From NCBI GenBank assembly GCA_017998575.1, contig JAGOCV010000109.1:1-11627 (forward strand): DNA of 11,627 bases. The letters run 5' to 3'. Shown in pieces: positions 6,349 through 11,627 of this stretch. The DNA is from Burkholderiaceae bacterium. GTDB lineage: Bacteria; Pseudomonadota; Gammaproteobacteria; Burkholderiales; Burkholderiaceae. Made by a program: the position numbers and the translations under genes. Position 1 is the stretch's first letter; every line of letters begins with the position of its first letter. The notes under the pieces are model-generated. The model saw only the letters and a list, made by a program, of their open reading frames with translations. It ran no database searches and was not told the DNA's origin.

Positions 6349-6945
6349 TCAGTGCAATTGGGTGGCGAAGATGCGGATGCCGCGCAGCAGCATCTCGACC
6401 GCGATGGCGACGAGGATCAGGCCCATCAGCCGCTCGAAGGCCATCACCACGCGATCGCCCACCAGCCGCTGGATGCGCTCGGCCAGCAGCAGCACCACGC
6501 CGCAGGCCAGCATGGTGACGGTGAGCGCGGCCACCCATTCGAGCCGACGCTCGGGCGCCTGGCTCACCAGCAGCATCACCGTGGCCATCGCCGAGGGGCC
6601 GGCCAGCGCCGGAATGGCCAGCGGCACGATCAGCGGCTCGCCCTCGGGCAAGTCGTCGGCAGGGCGCGGTGGCGGGAAGATCATGCGCAGCGCGATGATG
6701 AACAGCACGGCCGCGCCCGCGATCTGCAGCGACAGCTCCGACAGGCTCATCACGCGCAGGAAGGCATCGCCCACGAACATGAACACCAGCAGCAGCGCGA
6801 AGGCGATCAGCACCTCGCGCACGATCACCCGGCGCCGCCGCTCGGGTGCCACGCCGCGAAGCGCATTGGCGAACAGCGGGATGTTGCCCAGCGGATCGGT
6901 GATCAGCAGCAGCAGGATTGTGGCGGATGCGAAGGTGTAGGTCAT
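6349..6945 (-). CDS. MarC-family integral membrane protein
   Basis: A 198-residue inner-membrane protein of the MarC (UPF0056) family, usual length about 200-220. Hydrophobic segments indicate about six transmembrane helices. The family signatures are LLLLITDPLGNIPLFANAL near the N-terminus, where the Asp-Pro-Leu-Gly-Asn motif is diagnostic, and PLIVPLAIPALAGPSAMATVML in the middle, the second half of the internal duplication. The name comes from the E. coli mar locus, but MarC itself was later shown not to confer multiple antibiotic resistance and its substrate is unknown. The ATG at 6945 starts directly before the first helix; its Shine-Dalgarno is weak. It lies 30 bases after the VOC gene and its stop is within a base of a possible start of the MORN-repeat gene, so the three probably form one transcript. 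Confidence 0.93.
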   Translation of the reverse strand: MTYTFASATILLLLITDPLGNIPLFANALRGVAPERRRRVIVREVLIAFALLLVFMFVGDAFLRVMSLSELSLQIAGAAVLFIIALRMIFPPPRPADDLPEGEPLIVPLAIPALAGPSAMATVMLLVSQAPERRLEWVAALTVTMLACGVVLLLAERIQRLVGDRVVMAFERLMGLILVAIAVEMLLRGIRIFATQLH

Positions 6946-6975
6946 CGTGTGCTGGCGAACGGATCGCGCGCCGGG

Positions 6976-7389
6976 TCAGGCCGCGTACAGCGCCTGGAGC
7001 GAGCTAAAGCCCTTGATCTCCAGCGGATTGCCGAACGGATCGAGGAAGAACATCGTCCACTGCTCGCCAGGCTGGCCCTCGAATCGCACCTGCGGCTGCA
7101 GCACGAAATCGGTACCGGCGGCCTGCAGGCGCGCGGCCATGGCCTGCCAGTCGTCCAGCGCGAGCACCAGTCCGAAATGCGGCATGGGCACCAGGACATC
7201 GCCCACGAGCCCCGTGCGCGCGGTGGGGAACGGCTCGCCCAGATGCAGCGAGATCTGGTGGCCGAAGAAGTCGAAATCGACCCACGTATCCGTGCTGCGG
7301 CCCTCGGCGCAACCCAGCACATCGCCGTAGAAGCGGCGGGCGGCATCGAGGTCACGGACGTTGAAGGCGAAGTGGAACAGGCTTTTCAT
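6976..7389 (-). CDS. VOC-superfamily protein (COG3565-type extradiol dioxygenase/glyoxalase fold)
   Basis: A 137-residue vicinal-oxygen-chelate protein made of two beta-alpha-beta-beta-beta modules. The N-terminal module has FHFAFNVRDLDAARRFYGDV and VDFDFFGHQISLHL. The second has HFGLVLALDDWQAMAARL and FFLDPFGNPLEIKGF. Expected metal ligands are His6, His71 and Glu124, all present, so the site looks intact. The sequence fits the group described as predicted dioxygenase of the extradiol dioxygenase family (COG3565), but related folds include glyoxalase I and fosfomycin-resistance enzymes, so the reaction is unknown. The ATG at 7389 places the first strand directly at the N-terminus, as usual. 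The open frame continuing upstream to 7950 overlaps the divergent DUF2946 gene and is not real. A weak AGAAG lies just upstream. It appears to be the first gene of a minus-strand unit with marC-like and MORN-repeat genes. Confidence 0.92.
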   Translation of the reverse strand: MKSLFHFAFNVRDLDAARRFYGDVLGCAEGRSTDTWVDFDFFGHQISLHLGEPFPTARTGLVGDVLVPMPHFGLVLALDDWQAMAARLQAAGTDFVLQPQVRFEGQPGEQWTMFFLDPFGNPLEIKGFSSLQALYAA

Positions 7390-7417
7390 GGCTTCTGGCG
7401 GTTGGGCGATCGTGCCG

Positions 7418-7423
7418 AGCTTA
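7418..7423 (-). promoter_or_regulatory. Possible -10 box of the VOC-MarC-MORN unit
   Basis: TAAGCT on the minus strand, 28 bases before the VOC start in the 78-base divergent gap. There is no convincing -35 partner. The same hexamer occurs upstream of phaM (8552-8557). Weak evidence. Confidence 0.25.
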
Positions 7424-7450
7424 GCCGCTGCGGCGCGGCCCCGGGACGCT

Positions 7451-7462
7451 GCTGCGACAATC
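7451..7462 (+). promoter_or_regulatory. Candidate -10 element of the DUF2946 gene (leaderless start)
   Basis: GCTGCGACAATC with the -10-like GACAAT at 7456-7461, only six bases before the ATG at 7468. A start site at the usual distance would coincide with the A of the ATG, giving a leaderless message. This fits the absence of a Shine-Dalgarno site. The same 12-mer stands before purU. No -35 box is evident. Confidence 0.42.
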
Positions 7463-7467
7463 GGCGC

Positions 7468-7845
7468 ATGTCTTCGTGGCCGGTGCATTCCTCCCTGCGC
7501 GGCGCGCGCCTGCTGGCGCGTGCGGTGCTCGCGTGGTTCGTGCTGTCCATCGGCGTGGCCGTGGCTTCGCCGTTGGTGCATCCGCTGGCGCTGGAGCTGG
7601 TCTGCACCGGCGGGGGCGCCATCAAGCTGGTGGCGACGGGCGAGGGCGGCGCGGCTCCGACGGCCATCGGACATGCCGATTGCCCGCTGTGCAACACGCA
7701 CGGCGCGCCGCCGCCGGCCTTGCGCATGGATTTGCGGCTGCAGCCCCCGGCAGCCGGCGCGTCGATCGCCGCATCCTTCGGCCACGGCGCCTCGCTGGAC
7801 GCACTGCCACCGCCGGCCCGCGCGCCGCCCGTGGCCATAACCTGA
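7468..7845 (+). CDS. DUF2946 family protein (HxxCPxC motif)
   Basis: A 125-residue small envelope protein. One hydrophobic segment (about 17-34, ARAVLAWFVLSIGVAVAS) serves as a signal peptide or anchor. It is followed by a conserved-looking HPLALELVCTGGGAIKLV stretch and by GHADCPLCNTH (68-78), where H69, C72, C75 and H78 could hold a metal ion. The tail is Pro/Ala-rich. I assign it to DUF2946, a family commonly found next to copper proteins and TonB receptors. The gene just downstream encodes a PCu(A)C copper chaperone, which supports a role in envelope copper handling, though the biochemical function is not known to me. The ATG at 7468 is chosen because the hydrophobic segment follows at the right distance and a -10-like box sits directly before it. 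The longer open frame to 6118 is antisense to other genes and can be ignored. A third Cys (C46) is also present. Confidence 0.78.
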   Translation: MSSWPVHSSLRGARLLARAVLAWFVLSIGVAVASPLVHPLALELVCTGGGAIKLVATGEGGAAPTAIGHADCPLCNTHGAPPPALRMDLRLQPPAAGASIAASFGHGASLDALPPPARAPPVAIT

Positions 7846-7943
7846 CTTGCCCGCCTCCGACGGTGCCGCCCGGGCTGCGCGCCACTGTCCGTTTCCGCCA
7901 CGTTTTCGATGGGTGCCGATGGCCTGGCCCGCGCCCATTTCAC

Positions 7944-7947
7944 AGGA
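7944..7947 (+). promoter_or_regulatory. Ribosome binding site of the PCu(A)C gene
   Basis: AGGA, 9 bases before the ATG at 7957. It selects this start over the in-frame ATG at 7909, which would put 16 extra residues before the signal peptide. Confidence 0.5.
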
Positions 7948-7956
7948 CATACCGAC

Positions 7957-8490
7957 ATGAACTCTTCCTCCCCGACCGTCTCTGCGTTCGCCGTCGCGCG
8001 CCGCACCCTCGTCGCCGCCACGGTGCTGGCCGCCACGGGCCTGGCCCTGGCGCAGACTCCGTCTTCAGCCGAGCGCGTGCAGGTGCAGGGTGCCTGGGCG
8101 CGCGCCAGTGTGCCGGGCCAATCCGGCACCGGCGCCTTCATGCGCCTGACCGCGCGCGAGCCGCTGCGCCTCGTGGGTGCCAGCTCGCCCGCTGCCGGCG
8201 TCGTCGAGGTGCATGAAATGAAGATGGAGGGAGACGTGATGCGCATGCGCGCGCTGCCCGAACTCGCGCTGCCCGCAGGCCAGGCGGTGGAGCTGCGCCC
8301 GGGCGGCTACCACGTCATGCTGATGGACCTGAAGGCGCCGCTGGCCAGCGGTAGTGCCGTGCCCGTCACCTTGCGCCTGAAGGATGCGCGCGGCACGGAA
8401 TTCCAGCTGCCGTTGTCGCTGCCGGTGGCGCTGGCCGCACCCGGCGCGGCGCCGGCGGCCGATGCGCATCAGGGCCATCACAAGCACTGA
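7957..8490 (+). CDS. Periplasmic copper chaperone PCu(A)C
   Basis: A 177-residue exported protein of the PCu(A)C family (DUF461), periplasmic Cu(I) chaperones that deliver copper to the CuA centre of cytochrome c oxidase. The signal peptide spans about 1-32 and ends LALA before Q33; it contains an Arg15-Arg16 pair but not a full Tat motif. The mature domain carries the complete family signature H(x10)M(x21)HxM as His86, Met97, His119 and Met121, with extra Met residues (Met88, Met90, Met95) around it. The C-terminus ends in a short His-rich tail (HQGHHKH) that could bind more copper. It follows the DUF2946 gene by 111 bases on the same strand, an apparent copper pair, although the gap is large enough for a separate promoter. 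No senC/sco gene is visible here. A GC-rich hairpin about 26 bases after the stop probably ends the transcript. Confidence 0.94.
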   Translation: MNSSSPTVSAFAVARRTLVAATVLAATGLALAQTPSSAERVQVQGAWARASVPGQSGTGAFMRLTAREPLRLVGASSPAAGVVEVHEMKMEGDVMRMRALPELALPAGQAVELRPGGYHVMLMDLKAPLASGSAVPVTLRLKDARGTEFQLPLSLPVALAAPGAAPAADAHQGHHKH

Positions 8491-8516
8491 CAGGGTGTGA
8501 GCCGACCCGACCCGAG

Positions 8517-8543
8517 GGGTTGCGCCGATGCCTGGCGCGACCC
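8517..8543 (+). terminator. Hairpin after the PCu(A)C gene, candidate terminator
   Basis: GGGTTGCGCC (8517-8526) and GGCGCGACCC (8534-8543) pair over ten positions with one G-U pair and a seven-base loop. It lies 26 bases after the PCu(A)C stop and well before phaM. No T-run follows, so termination would be factor-assisted or partial. Confidence 0.42.
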
Positions 8544-8551
8544 TGCTGCAG

Positions 8552-8557
8552 TAAGCT
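8552..8557 (+). promoter_or_regulatory. Possible -10 box upstream of phaM
   Basis: TAAGCT, 55 bases before the phaM ATG and just after the candidate terminator, where a promoter for the phaM-FIST unit would be expected. No credible -35 box is present. Low confidence. Confidence 0.25.
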
Positions 8558-8612
8558 GTCCCCGCAGCGGGCGCGATGCGCCGCATCACGCTTCTCCACA
8601 CGAGGACCAGCC

Positions 8613-9377
8613 ATGAGCGATACCAGGGATCCGTTCGGATTCGGCAAATTCGTACCGGGGTTCGACTTCCTGCAGTCGCTCGCGCGTCAGCCCGCGGGCG
8701 GCATGCCGCAAATGCCCGGCATGCCGGGCTGGGTGGCGCCGACGCTCGACGTCGAGGAGATCGAGCGCCGCATCGAGGAGCTGCGTGCCGTGCAGTTCTG
8801 GCTGGAGCAGAACACCACGGCGCTCAAGGCCACGCTGCAGGCGCTCGAAGTCCAGAAGATGACGCTGGCGGCGCTGCGCGGCATGAACTTCAACATGGAC
8901 GACATGGCCGCGGCTTTCCGCGCGCATCCCGCTGCCAAGCCGTTCGACGACATGAGCCGGCCCATCACACCAGAGAGGCCACCGGCGGCCGCCGCGCCCG
9001 CCGCCGCCCCGGCCCCGGCCCCGACGGCGCCGGCGAAAAAGAAACGCGCGCCGCGCACGAAGGCTGGCGGGGCCGCCGACGGCGTCTCGAAGCCGGCCGG
9101 TGGCGCGCCTTCGTCGCCGGTCGCCGATCCGTTGCAATGGTGGGGCGCGCTGACCGAGCAGTTCCAGCAGATCGCCAGCGGCGCCATGCACGACGCCACG
9201 CGCCAGGCTGGTGCGCCGCGCGGGCCGTTTGCCAACGCCTTTGCGTCGGCGCCCGTTTCGACCCCGACGTCCCGTGGCACGGCATCTGCTTCAAAGCCTG
9301 CCGGGGCAGCGCGCAAGAAGGCGGCGTCTTCCAAAGGCAAGACGCCCGCCGCGCCGCGCCGCCGCCGCACGAGCTGA
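8613..9377 (+). CDS. phaM: PhaM-type polyhydroxyalkanoate granule regulatory protein
   Basis: A 254-residue protein of the PhaM family, which in Cupriavidus necator binds PHB synthase PhaC1, activates it and tethers granules to the nucleoid. The conserved N-terminal module (about 1-95) contains DPFGFGKFVPGFDFLQSL, then WVAPTLDVEEIERRIEELRAVQFWLEQ and ALKATLQALEVQKMTLAALRGM, predicted amphipathic helices. A Pro/Ala linker (about 122-140) leads to a basic patch (AKKKRAPRTK). A second conserved-looking helix follows (DPLQWWGALTEQFQQIASGAM, about 172-192), and then a Lys/Arg/Ala-rich C-terminal tail (about 228-254, ending RRRRTS) of the kind that binds DNA. The ATG at 8613 has GAGGA six bases upstream, an excellent site. 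No phaC, phaA or phaB gene is in the window. The FIST gene starts 11 bases after the stop. The symbol rests on family resemblance. Confidence 0.9.
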   Translation: MSDTRDPFGFGKFVPGFDFLQSLARQPAGGMPQMPGMPGWVAPTLDVEEIERRIEELRAVQFWLEQNTTALKATLQALEVQKMTLAALRGMNFNMDDMAAAFRAHPAAKPFDDMSRPITPERPPAAAAPAAAPAPAPTAPAKKKRAPRTKAGGAADGVSKPAGGAPSSPVADPLQWWGALTEQFQQIASGAMHDATRQAGAPRGPFANAFASAPVSTPTSRGTASASKPAGAARKKAASSKGKTPAAPRRRRTS

Positions 9378-9388
9378 CCGGCCTTTTC

Positions 9389-10672
9389 ATGAAACTGTTC
9401 GCGCATGCCCACGCCACCCATCCGCAATGGCCGATGGCGGCTGCGCTGGTGCTGGCGCAACTGCGTGCGCAGCTGGCGCTGCCCAGCCACGTCGACACAC
9501 CCACGCTGGGCCTGCTCTACATCACCGACCACTATGCGGGCCAGGCGCAGGCCATCCTCGATCTCTTCGCGGCCGAGCTGCCCGGCGTGACCGACTGGGC
9601 CGGCACGGTGGGCGTGGGCGTGGCGGCCAACAACGCAGAATATTTCGACGAGCCTGCGCTCGCCGTCATGCTGTGCGCCTTGCCCGCAGGCAGCTATCGC
9701 GTGTTTTCCGGCGTGGCGCCCTTGCCCGCCAGCGGCTTCCAGCCGCAGGCCGCGCTGGTGCATGCCGACGCCGGCACGCCCGATGTGGCCGAACTGGTGG
9801 CCGAACTGGCGCAGCGCACCACGGCTGGCCACCTTTTCGGCGGGCTGGCAGCCAGCCGCACGAGCACCGTTCAGTTCGCCGTCGGTGGCGAAGGCAACCT
9901 GCCCGGCCAGGGTGCGGCGCGCGGCGTGTTCCAGGGCGGGCTCTCGGGTGTGGCCCTGGGCCCACAGGTGGCGCTTGTCTCGCGCACCACACAGGGCTGC
10001 GTGCCCGTGTCGCCCGTGCGCGAGATCACCGCGTGCGACGGCAACCTGGTGCTCGAACTCGACGGCGAGCCGGCGCTCGACGTCATGCTGGCCGACCTGC
10101 AGACGTCGCTGGAGCGGCCGCAGCAACTCATGGCCACCCTGCGCACCACGCTGGTCGGGCTGCTGCCGCCGACGCGGGGCACCGCCGTCGACATGCTTCG
10201 GCGAACCGGCGACTTCGGTGACGGCGTGGTGGTGCGCCACCTCATCGGACTCGATCCCGCCCGGCGCGGCGTGGCCGTGGCCGATCGCATCGCCTGCGGC
10301 ACGCGGCTGGCGTTCTGCCGGCGCGACGTGCAGGCCGCGCGCGCCGATCTCATGCGCATCTGCACCGAAATCCGCGAGGTGCTCGAACCACAGGAGCAGC
10401 CCCTGGTCATCGCGGCCGAACTTCATGCCAGCGAAGCCGAGGCCGCGCCGCACCCGGCCCGCCGCATCGCCGGTGCCGTCTACGTGAGCTGCGCCGGTCG
10501 TGGCGGCCCGCACTTCGGCGCCCCCGGGGCCGAATTGCAGATCGTGCGCCGCGCCCTGGGTGACGTGCCGCTGGTCGGCTTCTTCGCGGGCGGCGAGATC
10601 TCGGGCGACCAGGTGCTCGGCTACAGCGGTGTGCTGACCGTGTTCACGGCCGACGCCGCGTCCGCCGCCTGA
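9389..10672 (+). CDS. FIST N- and C-domain sensor protein
   Basis: A 427-residue cytoplasmic protein made only of the two FIST domains (F-box and intracellular signal transduction). The FIST N domain covers about 36-210, with TLGLLYITDHYAGQAQAIL, WAGTVGVGVAANNAEYFDEP and GHLFGGLAASRTSTVQF. The FIST C domain covers about 215-420, ending in the typical PLVGFFAGGEISGDQVLGYSG. FIST proteins are proposed small-molecule sensors, perhaps of amino acids. Many carry attached output domains, but this one does not, so it would have to act through a partner. It starts 11 bases after phaM on the same strand and has no visible Shine-Dalgarno before its ATG, suggesting translational coupling to phaM. Whether the two work together is unknown. 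Its stop lies 21 bases from the stop of the convergent oxygenase gene. Confidence 0.9.
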   Translation: MKLFAHAHATHPQWPMAAALVLAQLRAQLALPSHVDTPTLGLLYITDHYAGQAQAILDLFAAELPGVTDWAGTVGVGVAANNAEYFDEPALAVMLCALPAGSYRVFSGVAPLPASGFQPQAALVHADAGTPDVAELVAELAQRTTAGHLFGGLAASRTSTVQFAVGGEGNLPGQGAARGVFQGGLSGVALGPQVALVSRTTQGCVPVSPVREITACDGNLVLELDGEPALDVMLADLQTSLERPQQLMATLRTTLVGLLPPTRGTAVDMLRRTGDFGDGVVVRHLIGLDPARRGVAVADRIACGTRLAFCRRDVQAARADLMRICTEIREVLEPQEQPLVIAAELHASEAEAAPHPARRIAGAVYVSCAGRGGPHFGAPGAELQIVRRALGDVPLVGFFAGGEISGDQVLGYSGVLTVFTADAASAA

Positions 10673-10674
10673 CA

Positions 10675-10690
10675 CCGCGCAGCGGCGCGG
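10675..10690. terminator. Short hairpin between convergent genes, candidate bidirectional terminator
   Basis: CCGCGC (10675-10680) and GCGCGG (10685-10690) form a perfect six-bp stem with loop AGCG, filling most of the 21-base gap between the FIST and oxygenase stops. There is no T-run on either strand. Position supports a role in ending both transcripts; the stem is short. Confidence 0.35.
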
Positions 10691-10693
10691 GCG

Positions 10694-11627
10694 TCACTTC
10701 TTGCCATACGTGGCCGCGAAGCGTTCCTGCAGATAGGCCGCCGTGGTGGTCGGCGGGTACTTGGGCGCCATACCCGGGGCCACGCAAGTGGGAATGGCCT
10801 CCACGCGCGCCTCGGGATTGGGATCGAGGAAGAAGGCGATCGAATAGCGCTCGCGCGATGGCTCCAGCACGCGGTGCGGCGTCGACACATACACGTCATT
10901 GGCCCAGCGCATCAGGCAATCGCCGATGTTGCAGATGAAGGCGCCGGGGATGGCGGGCGCATCGATCCAGCCGTCGGCGCCCGCGTCGCGGCGGCGCACC
11001 TGCAGCCCGGCCACGCCGTCGGTGGCCAGCAGCGTGACGTTGCCGTAGTCGGTGTGCGCGCCCGCGCCGGCCAGGCCGCGCGGCGCGTCGGCGGCGAACT
11101 GCACCGGGTAGCGCAGGAAGCGCAGCGTGGCCAGCGGCGCATCGACCTTATCGTCGAAGAAATGCTCGTCGATGCCCAGATCGAGCGCGAACGCACGGTG
11201 CAGCCGCTGGCCCACGGCCAGCACGGCATCGAAGTAGGCCTGCGCGCGCTCCCGCCAGCCGGGCAAGGGGGGCCACACGTTCGGCACGCGGGTGGGCGCG
11301 GGGCCGTCGGCGTCGGTCCAGATCAGGTTGTAGGCTTCCTTGAGATCGGGCGCGGTCTTCTCGTCCAGCGCCTCCACGCCCAGGCCCACGTAGCCGCGGT
11401 TGTGGCCATGCGTGGCGATGGCCAGCTCGCGCTTGGCCTCGCGCGGCAGCGCGAACACGTCGTGGGCGGCGGCGAAGCCGTCCTCCATCAGCGTGGTGGG
11501 CACGCCGTGGCCGGTGATGGCGAAGAAACCGGTGTCGCGGCAGGCCGTGCCGATTTCGGCCGCCACCGCGCGGCGCGCGGCGGGGTCGGCGGCCGACAGG
11601 CCGGAGATGTCGATGAGGGGGATGGCG
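10694..11627 (-). CDS. Isopenicillin-N-synthase-like 2-oxoglutarate/Fe(II) oxygenase (N-terminus cut by window edge)
   Basis: A non-haem iron oxygenase of the isopenicillin N synthase / plant-type 2OG dioxygenase family; 310 residues are visible. The N-terminal DIOX_N-type region shows AIPLIDISGL at the very edge, then ACRDTGFFAITGHGVP and HNRGYVGLG. The catalytic jelly-roll has the iron ligands in AHTDYGNVTLL (His191, Asp193 of the visible sequence) and STPHRVL (His251). RYSIAFF supplies the Arg-x-Ser that grips the 2-oxoglutarate carboxylate. Bacterial members oxidise diverse small molecules and are rarely beta-lactam synthases; the substrate is unknown. The frame runs open past 11566 to the end of the window with family-like sequence, so the GTG at 11566 encodes an internal Val and the true start lies outside, probably only a few residues away. 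The gene is convergent with FIST and no neighbour hints at a pathway. Confidence 0.93.
   Translation of the reverse strand, partial: AIPLIDISGLSAADPAARRAVAAEIGTACRDTGFFAITGHGVPTTLMEDGFAAAHDVFALPREAKRELAIATHGHNRGYVGLGVEALDEKTAPDLKEAYNLIWTDADGPAPTRVPNVWPPLPGWRERAQAYFDAVLAVGQRLHRAFALDLGIDEHFFDDKVDAPLATLRFLRYPVQFAADAPRGLAGAGAHTDYGNVTLLATDGVAGLQVRRRDAGADGWIDAPAIPGAFICNIGDCLMRWANDVYVSTPHRVLEPSRERYSIAFFLDPNPEARVEAIPTCVAPGMAPKYPPTTTAAYLQERFAATYGKK

Noticed and set aside
6349..6945. MarC as an antibiotic-resistance determinant
   Set aside because: The name is historical; MarC is not itself responsible for the mar phenotype, and nothing nearby suggests drug resistance.
6118..7845. 575-codon plus-strand open frame ending at the DUF2946 stop
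   Set aside because: Most of it is antisense to MORN-repeat, MarC and VOC genes. Only the part from 7468 is real.
6976..7950. 324-codon extension of the VOC gene
   Set aside because: The upstream part overlaps the divergent DUF2946 gene and reads as low-complexity sequence; VOC homologues begin at the 7389 start.
8687..10675. 662-codon minus-strand open frame opposite phaM and FIST
   Set aside because: The translation is rich in Arg, Gly, Ala and His without domains, while the plus strand encodes two recognised families with a good start site. Long antisense frames are expected at this GC content.
10694..11627. Part of a beta-lactam or other biosynthetic cluster because of isopenicillin N synthase similarity
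   Set aside because: The family is broad in bacteria and no peptide synthetase or other biosynthetic gene is in view.

Overview
The window is GC-rich, densely packed chromosomal DNA from a betaproteobacterium, most likely order Burkholderiales and probably family Comamonadaceae. The basis for this is gene content rather than any database search: a DUF3567 protein, a PhaM-type PHA granule protein, a DUF2946 plus PCu(A)C copper pair, and a cluster of GC-rich hairpins at the end of a gene. I find fifteen protein-coding genes. Two are cut by the window edges: purU on the left and a 2-oxoglutarate/Fe(II) oxygenase on the right. I see no rRNA, tRNA, CRISPR array, insertion sequence, phage gene or plasmid gene. 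No gap without a gene exceeds about 140 bases.

Layout. On the minus strand, positions 1-3884 hold, in transcription order, an IclR-family regulator that overlaps a DUF3108 periplasmic protein by 4 bp, a small DUF3567 protein with its own candidate promoter, a ChaN-like haem-binding lipoprotein, and purU. Divergent from the IclR gene is a fumarylacetoacetate-hydrolase-family (FAH) gene (4010-5023, plus). The gap between them carries an AT-rich imperfect palindrome that is the best operator candidate in the window. The end of the FAH gene runs into a cluster of five short GC-rich hairpins. These separate it from a convergent minus-strand group: a glyoxalase-fold VOC protein, a MarC-family membrane protein and a secreted MORN-type repeat protein.

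From 7468 the plus strand takes over. A DUF2946 protein with an HxxCPxC motif is followed by a periplasmic PCu(A)C copper chaperone with the complete metal-binding motif and a His-rich tail. Then come phaM and, 11 bases later and without a visible ribosome binding site, a FIST-domain sensor protein. A convergent, truncated isopenicillin-N-synthase-like oxygenase ends the window.

How the genes work together. Only a few functional links are supported: IclR regulator with the divergent FAH gene (probable aromatic or 2-oxo-acid catabolism), DUF2946 with PCu(A)C (envelope copper handling), and phaM with FIST (adjacency and probable translational coupling only). The rest looks like ordinary core-genome housekeeping and accessory metabolism. 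I find no convincing new defence, mobile or biosynthetic system. The items most worth a second look are the hairpin cluster that supplies the last codons of the FAH gene, an identical GCTGCGACAATC element placed directly before two start codons (possible leaderless transcripts), and the operator-like palindrome.
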